Shown: positions 1 through 12,100 of the stretch, piece by piece | How the letters are laid out: each line of letters begins with the position of its first letter | Position numbering within the stretch: position 1 is the stretch's first letter | Source of the DNA: Candidatus Omnitrophota bacterium | GTDB taxonomy: Bacteria; Omnitrophota; Gorgyraeia; Zapsychrales; JANLHA01 | Direction of reading: 5' to 3' | Length of the DNA stretch: 12,541 nucleotides | Assembly (NCBI GenBank): GCA_023247815.1 | Contig: JAHFFS010000016.1 | Span: 1-12,541 of the forward strand | Position numbers and translations under genes: made by a program | The notes under the pieces: model-generated | What the model saw: only the letters and a program-made list of their open reading frames with translations | Database searches by the model: none | What the model was told of the DNA's origin: nothing

Positions 1-1
1 A

Positions 2-169
2 GTGGATTCGAGCATATCTAACCCAGCTTTGCCAGAACCAACGCCAATTGTTTTAGAAGTTAAACCGAGTTCAGTTCCGGAAGTTATTCCGTTAAAGCCT
101 GATACTCCGACTGCGGAAGTTGCTGAGGGATTGGCGGTAGAAGAGCCAGCGTCTCAACCGGTTGGAGAG
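2..169 (+). other. Pro/Glu/Val-rich interdomain linker (residues 1-56)
   Basis: The segment is dense in Pro, Glu, Val, Ser and Thr (for example PALPEPTPIVLEV near its start) with no regular hydrophobic pattern. It ends where the predicted helices of module A1 begin. It resembles the spacers that separate later modules, which suggests that another folded module lies upstream of the window. Confidence 0.7.
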
Positions 170-3100
170 GCGGATCACAATCTGATTATCCAAACCCTTG
201 ATCATTTGATGGGAGAAGCGGAAAAAGAATTGGCCAATACTCCTGAAATTGTAAAAGAAAGTTTATCTCTAGAAAATTTGAAAGTCAGCTTAACGTTTCA
301 TTTATCCGGGCTTGTGAAGTCTTTTGATCGTGGCCCGGGAAGAGGAAAATTTCGCAATTTTAGCCGTTTAACAGCCATTTCCCATCCAGATTTAAAATTT
401 TATATGTTGCATCACAACGGCAAACTTTACTTTAAGAATTCGATTTCCAATACTTGGTCGAAGGGAATCAATCCGAGCGCAACCGAAAAGGGTGTTAAGT
501 ATATTGCCGCGGAAGATTTATTAGCGAATCCGGTTTACAGGCAGTTTGTCCGTACGGTGATGATCAAACATTTTAGCGATCAGACGATTCGCGACCGAAT
601 TGTTCAAGAAGAATCTGGTTTCAAGGCGTATCAAGCAAAGAAAATGCTTAAAGACCCCCTGGAATTTCGTCTCCCTCCGCATACCGCTGAGGCCTGGGCC
701 TTTTTGAAGAACCCGCAGGCCGGGGATGAGAAACGAAAATTCGTGGTTGGATTTGGTGAAGACGGCAAGGGCAACACTTACAAACGTTATTCCTTTTTTG
801 ATGAGATTGATCAGGAAGGACTGCGGACCAATAATTATTTGTTTTTCCTTTTCACGCCAGACGAAGTGATGCTCTTCAATCACGATGGGCTCTTGGCAAC
901 ATACCCTTTACAAGAGGCCTACAAAGAGGCGGCGAAACGCAATATCTTTGTCGACACATACTTCATCGAGTTATCCAAACGTTATCATGGATGGAAATCA
1001 GGATACAACGATCAGCGTACGAACCCAGACGCGAAATATAAGTCCGGTGCCTTGATCATCGGGGATAATCAAACGGGAATCGCTTTGATTTTTTCGAGTC
1101 AGCAAGAGATGTCGGTTCAGAGGTTAAAGCATTTTTCGGAAAGTTATCCTGCGGAACCTATATTAGAAATTAATGCAACGGCAAAGGGTTACAAAACCGC
1201 GGTCGTCCGATTGGGTCCTCAGGAATGTTATTTTACCAATGGCATCGGCAACCCGGCTGACCCAAAGCAACCGGTTTATATTTTTCAAGGGAATCATTTC
1301 TACATCCCAGCCATCGCGAGGACATTTGTTGATCAGGGAATTGTAGCAGATGATTTCTTAAAGGCCTTTGGCAATGATGATTATTTAGGAAATGCCAGAG
1401 GGCATATGGCCAAATATCGTAATGGCACAGTCACTTATCGGATCATTGAAACAAATGAATGGCGAGTGATTCAGGTTAATGGCCAATGGGTTTACCGAAG
1501 GGTTTCTTATATTCAAGAAATGGTTGGAAATGTTCGGAAAGTTTTGCCATCGGCACGCTCACCGGTCATCTATAACGGGAAAAATGAGGACCCGATATTG
1601 GGAGTTGATCGAAAATTATTCCAACCATCCTGGCTGCCAGAAGGAATGGGAGAGCTCTCCAGGCCAGAAGTGATAGCGCCATCGTCACGGCCGCTTGAGC
1701 CTGTGAGGCCCAATGATCAAATTGTGGATTCGCTGAATATGATAGCTCAAGACGCCGAGGCATTGCTGGTTTCTGGTAAAAGAAGTTTGACGCCAAGAAC
1801 TAGGATTCAAGTCAGCGTTGGTCCAGTTCGCGTGAATTTGGGATTTTATCTTGAAGGGCTATTTGATGCGATTTCGATCAGACAATTGGAATCTTCCCCA
1901 TTGCCGGGTTTTGTTAAACTCATTGACCGCAATGATAGCAGCAATTTTTTATATATAACGACGGTTAACGGTCTTATTTATTTGCGTAGTAGTATAAGTT
2001 CGGAGTGGTCGCAAGGATTAACTCCATCGTCCTCGCAGAGTATCAGTGGTTTGCAGTTGAATCAGACCGTGCCTTTTCAAGACTTTGTCCGTTTGGCGAT
2101 TGCGCATGAGTTTGGACGCGGCGAAGTTCAGCAGGAGATCATCAGGGATCTGACCGATTGGAAGACGTATCGTGCTGACATCACACTGGATAATATTAGC
2201 TTGGGTTTGCCGTATATTTATAATCAATTATGGAAATTTCTTAATGGGGAAGACGATGAAATCAACGCGCGAGGAGGACACAAAGTCCTCTTGATGCGTA
2301 AGGATGAAAAGCAGAGAGGCTCCAATCGCTATTCTTGTTTGAAGGTGGTTGATGAGGCCAGCGGATCCGTTGATCAGTGGTTGTTTTTTCTTGATTTGGG
2401 TCATGAGCTGGCCATCTATGATAAAAGTGGTCTTTTGGCCATATATCCAAAGAATGAACTGTATTCTCAACAAATCAGGCAAAATGTTTTTGTGAATACT
2501 TTTATCCAAGAACTTGTCAAAGCGCAATTTGGTTGGATTTCCAGCTCTAACACAGATGGAGAGGCAAACAGTTTATATTTGGGAGGGGGGAATTCGCAAG
2601 TGCAGGTTACCTTTTATCATGGGATAGAAATAAAGTCAGAAAAAATTAAGCATTCTTATCAAAGATTTGGTTGGGAGCCGGTGGGACGGGTGACCAATGT
2701 TGAAACCGGGTATTCCTCTGAAATTGCGCGTATCGGCGAAAATCAAATTGTTTTTCTTAACGGGATTGGCGATTTGAGTGATCCTGAGCAGCCGGTTTAC
2801 GTTATGCATGGAAAGCATGTGTACGCCCCCAATTTGGTTAAACAGTTGGGGGAGGGTGTGGTCTCCGAGCAATTTCGTAAAGCGTTTGGACAAGACCGCC
2901 AGGATATTTTCAGAGACGGTAAGTACATTGCCAGCGAAGCAAGATATGCAGTGGTCCCGACTGACCGCGTGATTCCGGTGAAAGTCAACGGGCATTGGGT
3001 CTCGCGAAAAGTTTGTTTTGTGCATGAACTTAGAGATGGTGATGCGCCGTATCAGCCGCCAACGGATGTTCCAGTTTATCTCGGAGAAGAAAGGCATCAA

Positions 3101-6100
3101 GAACTTCAAGATAATTCATTTCAACCTTATTGGTTGGGAACAACGGCGCGGGCAGAGCAAGAGGCAAAAGAAGAGGCTGGACCAGAAAAAGGGATTGACG
3201 AGATCGTTGGCGGTCAGGAAGTCAAGGGCAAGGAACCGCGGCAGCATTCAGAAATAAAGGATGAAGGAGATCGTCAAAATGAAGCTACAAAATTAGAGCG
3301 GATTTGGGCAGAGGTCCATCAATATGTGAAGGATTATCAAGGTCCACTTGAATTTTTTCAGGAGAATAGTTTTACATTGGGTAAAAAAGTGATCATTCGA
3401 ATATCCCCGCAACTCGTCAACCAATTTGTCCTTTTATCCGTTTCCGATAATTTTGAAAAGGGCATCAACGTTAAGATCATGATTGACCCTCAGGATCGGA
3501 CCAATTTTAATATTATGGCGGCGATCAATGGATCGGTTTTTTGCCGCAGCAGCCTAGCGCCGCATTGGAACGAGGCGGCACTTAAAACCGCTGGAGAAAG
3601 GACGTACTTTTCTGAAAATGAATTTTTGGGTTTTACGGATTACGTTGATTTTGCTGATCGGGTCATTGCCAATCATTTTAGAGATCACCAGCATAATATG
3701 GAACTCTTGAAATCATTTGACAGCCCGGTTTTCTACGGCAGTCTGAAGTCTACAGCGGTCAAATCAGGAAACGTCACATTTATCATGCCAACAACCAGCA
3801 ATAAAAAATGGCAAGCGATTGGTAAAGTTTTATTACGAATGACAAAATTGGGATATTTTACCGCGCTTGTCGAGAGAGATGATCAAAATCAATTGCAAGA
3901 AAATTATCGAATCATTGTTAACGGGATCAAAAGGGTCTTTGTCTTTGATCACCATGGATTAGTTCTAACGGTCAACCGTCCAAAAGAGGAAGGGAAAATC
4001 GTGACGGTGAAAGCCCCGGAAATTTTTGAAAGTTTTTTTCAAGATATCGCGAATCGTAGAGATCTAACCAACTGGAGGTCCATTGAGGTCAATGATTCAC
4101 CCGCGCGGATACGCATGGTTGGGAGGGGTGAAGTATGGAGATTTTCTTTTCAAAACAGGCCGATCGTTAAATTTATCGATCAGCCTGTTGCCGGGTTATT
4201 TGCTCCTATGGGACGTATTGATTCTCAGACCGGGGAGACACTGACGGACATCATTTATTTGGCCCGAGGACACTATGCCTTAACCGCGGTGGGGGACTGG
4301 CAAAGTCCACAAAGGCCTTTTTATGTTATTGTCGGTGATGATATTGACCTGAGTGCCCTTGGTCGGCAGATGCCGGAATTGTTGAGTGAGAAATTCCGCG
4401 CCTTTTGCGTTGTTGATACCACCGAGAATAAATTAACAAACCCTGATTACAAAATTCTGGAAACGGATAAAAAGTTTTATCGGGCCATTTGGAATAATGG
4501 TAAAGTCGAATGGCGGGAAATCAAAATCATCATCGACCAACATTCTCAATATTGGAAAAAAAATATTACTAATCCGATGATCGCGTTAGGTGCTCGATGG
4601 TGGGAATCCCCGCAATATTTCCCCGGCGAACTTCCTTCAGATGATGCTTTTCGGCCTTATTGGATGCCGCGAGAGTTAAAAGATTTCAAAATGGCAGAGA
4701 GCGATGTTACAGACGATGAACGATTCGATGTGGAGCATCTGAGCAAAATTGTTACCCGTGCCGTTGGAGTGATGCACGCGCAAAAACGTGATGCCCCAAG
4801 CCTGCAGGCGTTACAAGAGGATATTGACGCTTTTAATAAAATGCATTTGGGTCAATTTGCGTTCAAGGTCGCGGGAAGAGGGGAAAAGAAAATTTCGTTA
4901 CGAGAGAATTTTTTATTACTGACATTAGAGCCCAGCGAACGTTATCGACTGCAATTGCAGTGGGATGACGTATTTGGGTTGATCTTGCATTGCATTGGCA
5001 AGCAGACAATCAGTCTTGGGCTTGGTTATCATACACAAGACGCGTCGGCCAATCATTGGAGGGCCAATATCATTTGCCGCTCTACAGATTTTTCAACAGC
5101 CGAGTTTAACATTAATCGATTACACACCTGGGCGCAACAGCACGAAAATCAGGAGATCAAAGTCAATGTCCGAGAGTTGGCCAGAGTATTTGGTGTGATT
5201 CATACCGCAGTAAGTCTTATGGCAGAACGATACAATATCCATTTCCCGGAGCGGTCGAACCCGGGAGCGTTAGCGACAATTGAATATGAGTTGGAGCAGT
5301 TAAATTTGCCAGTCGATCATCAAGTCTTAGCACCCGATGAGGTTGACATTGAAGGTCAATCGAGGAGAATGGCCAAGGAGATTCCGGAAGACGTTAAAAC
5401 CGGTCTTCATTCTTTGCTTTCTGATCAAGGAAAAGTCGATGAAAAGATGAGCTTTCATCTTGAAGATGGCCCCTATGTCATTGACGTTTGGGCCATGAGG
5501 CTGCCTCAGGAGGATGCAAGTCAAAGGAATGAGTTGAACCGTAAAGAATTGGCGCGATTAAATCAGTTCCCCGGCGTGACGGTTAATGGCCCCCAGCCAT
5601 TTTGTGTTGTGAAGGTTTCAATCAAATCTGGAAGTGTTCCGGTTGCCTATACCGTTTTATATCCAAGCGGTCAGGGCGTAAGATTGGTCAAAAGTCAAAG
5701 TGATGAATACATTTCTCCGCAGGGCAAGATTTATGAACAACTCACGCGGACTTTGGAAAATACCACTCCCCGAGAAAATGTGGAAAAAAGAAGGTTTTAT
5801 CCAGATTCATTTCGAATGGTGGACAGTTATATCGTTTTTCATTATTTGCGCAAGCATTTCATGAGCGAGCTCAATCGGATCAAAGCGGCGGCACAAGCTT
5901 ATTTCGAAATTAAAACTCTGATGGAAGGAGTCCCTTTGCAACCTGAGGGAATAGCATATGTTCTCACGCACAAGAAAAGCGAAACCCGTAGCTGGTCACC
6001 AGACGTGGTTGGTTATATCGAACTTTATATTTATTATCTAGAGAAGCATGGGATCGACATCGCCGAGCACTACAAAAGAATATTGAAAAGGGAAAAGAAT

Positions 6101-9100
6101 AATCATTTCTTGGCTGCTGTTCATTTGACACGAGAGTTGAGGAATTTGGAAAATTGTGAAGTTTTAACAGCAAAGAATTTGATGGGTATATTGGCGGAAT
6201 TTGGTTTTGACGTTCGGGCTTTACAGAGCTTATTAGAAATCTACTTTTTGTTTGTGGATCAACCCAATGCTCAGAGTGAGGTGTTTGATGTGGCTTTACA
6301 GTTTGAAAATTACCTTAAACAAGGTCAGCCTGGCTTGCGGGCCTTCTTGCGGTTGCAAACGGATGCACTGCGATATCTGCTCCGTTCCCATAGGTTGAAC
6401 GATACGGAATACAAAGTCGCGGAGTTGATCGCCAATGGCCATACCGTAGAGGAGATTCAAGAACGCACGAAGATGGCGGCGCAAACAATCAAAGATTTGG
6501 TCAATGATCCTAAATTGCTCATTTTAAAACCCAATATTTTGCAGAGTTATCTAGCAGAATTTGGCCAGCCGGCCGACCGTCTAGGGTATTATTGCAACTA
6601 TTATCTCTTTTACAAAAGTCGTATAGATCTCTATGAGCGATTTGTCGAATTGAGACAGGTCCATAATGAATACTCGGCACTGGATTATCTGGAAAAAGAA
6701 TTAGCGGAGATTTCTCATTACCAATACGCCAGTCGAGACACGCTCGTGAAGGTCTTAAGCAGTATGGGTTACCAGTTCCTGGGAGTTGACTTGAATCAGC
6801 TTGCGAGCCTTCATGAACAAATAAGAACCGGGACATTGCCTTCGTCCGAATCACCAGGTGTTGTTAACTATTTATCGGAGATCATTACCTATGTTTTAGA
6901 TAAACGGTTGACAGAGCATGATCCTGATCCAATAGCACTTAAAGGGTTGATGACGCACATGGATCAATTCAATAATTTTGCTTTTACGGTTACTTCTCAG
7001 GGAAAACAGATTTTGGTCGAATTGAGAGCGCGGACCAAACTGAAGTTGAGACTTGAAAAGCCGGAACGATTCAAAGTTCATTTGGCATGGGAAGATGAAA
7101 TCGGTTTGATCATCTATCTGGAGGGACAAAAGACGTATGGTTTTAGCATTAGGCAGGAATTGAATGAGGAAAAAGCTCAAGTGAAAATGCTAATTCCATT
7201 TATTGACGTTGATAGTTTGGCTGCGGCTCAGCAGAGCATCAAAGCTTGTCGAGAGTGGTGTCGTGTTCATCATGGCCAGTCGATCAAGGCTACGGTCAAA
7301 GAGATCGCGAGGCAGTTCAATGTCAATTATCCTTTCTTATATCCTTTAGTACAGCACCACGGCATCCAAACAGAATTGGTTAGCGATCCATCGGCAATTG
7401 AAGATTTGAGAAGAGAGGCTATTGAAATTCATGAACGCTTGGAGGTAGAGCAGGGGAAGGAGGAAATTCAAGGCGTGGACATGATGGAAATGGGAGCAGC
7501 TGCTCTAAGAAGCGATGAGCCAATGGGAGTACCGTCTATGGGCAGTTTGTCCGCCGAGACAGCTGAATTATCGGAAGAGGTGTTGGCGCAGATCAATGAT
7601 AATACCCAGAAGTTAGTAAAGGCGTATCAATCTGATCCATCGCGATTTTATCAAAAAATGATCGAACCAAGAAAACTCATAAGTCGACTCGGTAATTTTG
7701 AGATATTTTTTGACAACAGCCTATCGGGTTTAATCAAGTCCGTGTATTTAAAAAATACCGACGAATCGGATCTAAAAGGCTACCGAATGTTTATTGATCG
7801 CGTTGATCCTTCCAACATTTTATTTTTGATCAATTATCAGGGAAATTTGATCTTGAAGAATCATCGCAGTGGCCAATGTTCACCGATCATCGTCCCTGAG
7901 CAGGGAAGTTATACGCGGTTTGTGAGTTTGGATCGAATGTTGAGAGAAGACGCTTTTACTGATTTCGCTTTAAGAGTCAAGATCAAGCATTTGACACCCA
8001 AATTAAGAAGGGAAATTGTTAAAAATTCTGATAAAGCGAAGGGGTATGACATCTCTCATAACGCGTTTCAGTTTGGCAATCTGATGTTCAGCACGCCTAA
8101 AATCACTTCCGATGCCTGGAAATTTTTGGCAAAGCGTGTTAAGCGAATTGATGATAATTTTCGGATGAAGAACTCAGAGTATGTCGCTTTTGCGGAATGT
8201 CTTGATGACGGCACCGTGACCGACAATTATCTTTTGTTCTACGACGCGATCACGCATGTTTTGCTTTTTGATCAGAATGGATTGTTAAATGTTTATCGTA
8301 AACCATTAGCAGGCGAAGAAACTAAGGAAGTTTCCATGGACATTTTCCGCGGGACATTTTATCAAAATCTTCAAAATAAAGAGCATAGAAAAATTTGGAG
8401 AAGAAAGACTTACTTGCCATCAACAGCGGTTAAGAAGTTTATGACCGGTCGGCATACGATAGGAGGTGTGGCAACCAAATCCGGGGTCACGTTGGTTTTT
8501 CCATTTGAGGGGACCGCGAATGTTCTTTCTCCGAGAGAAAAGATTACTGTGGTAGGCTGGGGGCCGGTTGTCGAATTCGAAAAAAGTGGAATAACCTTTA
8601 CCCGTTTGGATCGGCAGTTGATTGTCAGCTCGGGACTGGGAGATATTGATGATCCGCAAATGCCGGTTTATATTTGCGCGGCTGGTTTTGATATTTTCTT
8701 AAAAGATATCGCCGGTGGAGAATTTGCAGGGCAGATCGCGACACCAGGATTCATTGAAACTTTTGCCTTAGGTTCGATCCGGCCGAACCGATATCGAATT
8801 CAAAAGACCGATATGCAGATTCCGGTTTATATCGCTGGGATGTCTGGTCAAGGGCACTGGCAAAGCCGGACAGCGTATTTTATCGTCGATAAAGGTTTGG
8901 ATTGGAACAGCCAGCACCCGGATTTGCAGATGATTGATTTTGATTTTTCTCAAATCAAAGAATCGATGAGGGATGTTTTAGTGCCGTATTGGTGGATCGA
9001 CGCTCAGCCTGAAGGATTGGAAAGCAAAGAGATTGTCCCAATTTCCCAAAACGAGAGGTCAGGGATTAAATCAAAATCATCAGGATATAAGAAGAAAGAA

Positions 9101-12100
9101 AAAATTAGATCATCTGCTGTCCCTCAAGGTGAAATCGACCGGGCAGTTGCAGAGACGTTATTTGATTTGAATGGCGATAATGGTGATATGGAAGAATTAT
9201 CAGTCGAAGAAGCCATGCCGCATGATTGGAGCGAAGAAATTGATTTATTTGACGAAACGATAACGAAGTTGAAAAGATATTGTTCTCAGTACCCAGAATG
9301 GTCAGAGATTGATGGGGTTGATCAAGGGATCATTAAAGAGCTGTTGTACAAGATCAAAAGGCGAGGACAAAGGTTCCTTTCCGACAGCAGTCTGAGAGAT
9401 ATTGGGGGTCTGATTTGGTCAAATGAAAATATAGCCAGGCTCGAATTTCTATTTATTGCTGGGAATGATATCCAGCAGACCTATTTATTTACGAACCGTC
9501 AATTATTGCGCATTTTGGGACAAGAAGTAAAGCGATCCGTAGCTGAATTTGTTGATATTATCAAGACGGCAAGAGCCAACAATATGGAAGATCCACGATT
9601 ATTAGTGAGGTTATTAGGTTATAAGACCCGTACGGAACAGATTGTCCGGATGTTGCCCCAATTTTGTCAATTGCGAGCAACGGAACCATCATTTAAAGTT
9701 TCTGACCAAGAAATTGTTAATTGGTTGAGGAATATGGAAGCGATCGAACAAGATTTCAATCATCTTGCCGAGGCGACTTTAGCTAAAGAGGATGATGGAC
9801 TTAAGGTTTTTGTTCATCGTGGGACCGTGCGGGGACCAATGTCGTTTGGTAGTGAGCTTCCCATTGATGTGTTTAAGAAATTGTGTAAGATCATTTCTCC
9901 TCCGGAGCAGTTTGATTTTTTTGAGGCCGTCATCGAAGATCAACAGAATCGGGATGAGAAGTTTAAAATTTTATCCACGGATGAAGCTCGGGCCATCGAC
10001 TCGTCATTTCAAGATTTTCATGCGAGGGTGATTGAAGTTTCGCGGCGCATTCAGCCATTGCCTTCAATAAGCGCTCTGCGTGCAGTTATAAAAAAGGTAA
10101 ATTCGGGATTTTTGTGTTTTCGGTTCCAAGGGGGTGTGGGTGACCAGCTTGTAGGAAGTGGATTGGAAAATTTAAATTTTTCGTTCGCGTTGTTGCGCGT
10201 GCGCGGAACCGATGAGTGGATATTTTTAGGATTGATGCCTGAGGAGAGACTGGAAGATGGGATCCGAAGGATTTTTGGGGCCGATCTGCTGGGGCATGCG
10301 ACAAGCGAATTGAACGGAAAGCCAAGGTTTGAAAGGGGAGTCTATGCCCCTTTTGATGTCATTTTGCAACATCACGTCGATAGCAACAATAACCCTGAAA
10401 TTCACAATTATCCGCGAATGGAGGATATTGGCACGTTTTTATCCAGCAACATCGGCAATACAACCACAATGGGTGTTATTTCATCGATGTTTTTTTCGAT
10501 ATATGATGCCACCAATCTGGTCAAGGTCTTCCCTCATCAAACTTTTGCCTCTGATTTTACGGAAGACATTCGTAGAGACTCGCGAAAGAAAAAGACATTC
10601 CCCATTTTGATATTGGAAGATTATTTGGAAAACAATGCTTTACGAATCGATTATGTCCGTGAGCAGTTTATAGCTGAGCGGTTTTTTTCAAAAATCCCTT
10701 TTGTTTTAAGCGAACAATTGCAATCATCCAATCCGGTTGTGCGCTGGCACAGTCTTGGGCTGCTTTATGAGTTGAGTCTTCGCGGAATTTTGCCGTTTGA
10801 AGATATCGTCGCGCGTTATAGCAATGATCCCGACGAGAATTTGCAGCAAATGATCCTGGTGGAATATGGGGCAAAGCGGCGGCAGCTTTCGGGCAAGGTG
10901 ATTGAAGCCTTCCTGCAATCGTCGTTCGCCGCTGTTCGTTTAAAAGCAAAAAGGATAAAGTTAGACTTGGCAGGACTTTCTGTTCCTGTTATCAAAACTG
11001 AAGAGAATATTCTCGAGAAAATTGAAGAAGGAGAACTTAAAGAAATCGCGGAAAAGCTTTTAGGACCAAATTTTGATACGATGTTTGATCAAGCCAGCCA
11101 GTTGACGCCCGATCAGGTCAAAGCGTTGGGTCCTGTCGTCGATCACATGCTTTTGCGATTGCTTGAGGCAGGGAAGCTGTTGGGGGAACAAGGGAGGCCA
11201 TTGATCGAATCCGCCCAGTATCTTGCTTTGAAATGGAATCATTTACCTAAGAATTCGATCAATCGCGGGAAGACCCCTTCGGTTAGGGAAATCGCTTTCC
11301 AGAGATTGCGGGAATCTGTTTATGCCGACTTGGGACAAATGGTTGATGAGATCAATGCCATCAGCCAAGCAACCGGAGTCATTGAGGCGATTGTCCCCAA
11401 TTTTGGCCAAGAGCCGATGGATTTGGCGGTTGAGGTCATTGAGCGGATGGGGGCGATGATCCTGAATTCAGCTGATCAGGAAGAAAAGAACAAGAAATTT
11501 CTCGAGAGGTTCAATCGGTTATCCGTGGATTTTTGGGTCAAAGGGATGAGATGTTTCCTTTTATTAGATCAAAAAAGACAAGAAGCCGTGGAATTGGCGT
11601 TAAAAGGTTTGTGGCTTGCATCAGAAGTAGCTACTTCCGAAACTTTTCAATATCTTGCTCCTGACGCTCTCGAATTTACAATGCAGATATTTCTAAATGT
11701 TTTCATCGCGTTTAATGGTCATGACGAGGATAAGGCAGATGATTTTGAGGTGGAAGGTGATATCGGTTCCGACGCTGAAGGATTGGACTTTACGGCTGAA
11801 TCTGCGTTCGTATCTGAGCCCGAGCCCGAGGTTGTCAGTCCTGAAAGTCGGCAGGAAATAGAAGCTTGGAATCAAAAGTTAGAAAAGCTTAGGGAAGGGC
11901 GAGACGCGGACAATGGTCATTCGCTCCAAGTCGAAGATCACGAGTTGAGAGCGGAAGTGGTTAAGCCTACTGTCAAGAAAGCGCCACGTAAGAAAGTGAG
12001 AACCTTTCCGATGCGATCAGAAAAAATTGGAACAGGTGAAAAGGTTTTTCCGGACAATCAGGTTTCTTTGGCTTCCGATCATCAAGAATTGATTGCCTCA

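Noticed and set aside
2..4. GTG as a possible start codon of the giant ORF
   Set aside because: Only one base precedes it, so no ribosome binding site can be judged. It lies in a Pro-rich linker like those found between internal modules.
329..355. GPGRGK-like sequence (residues 112-117) resembling a Walker A loop
   Set aside because: It lacks the Ser/Thr after Lys and the preceding strand. The equivalent positions in A2-A4 do not keep it and no Walker B partner is evident.
521..883. Antisense open frame of 120 codons
   Set aside because: It is opposite module A1 in a region conserved with the other A copies. No promoter or convincing ribosome binding site was seen.
2272..2296. AGGAGG followed by an in-frame ATG at 2294, a possible internal start
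   Set aside because: The gap of about 16 bases is too long, and the ATG falls in the middle of module A2.
2636..3109. Antisense open frame of 157 codons, the longest of the short open frames
   Set aside because: It lies fully opposite module A2, whose sequence is confirmed by its similarity to A1, A3 and A4. The antisense product has no recognisable domain pattern.
9161..9199. DLNGDNGDMEEL (residues 3055-3066) as an EF-hand or dockerin calcium loop
   Set aside because: The Gly and the final Glu do not fall at the required loop positions. There is no second loop and the flanks are disordered linker.
10329..10610. + strand frame of 93 codons with a purine-rich AGGGGAG just before an ATG at 10344
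   Set aside because: The spacing to the ATG is very short and the frame sits inside probable module B3 of the giant ORF. Its product shows no fold-like pattern.
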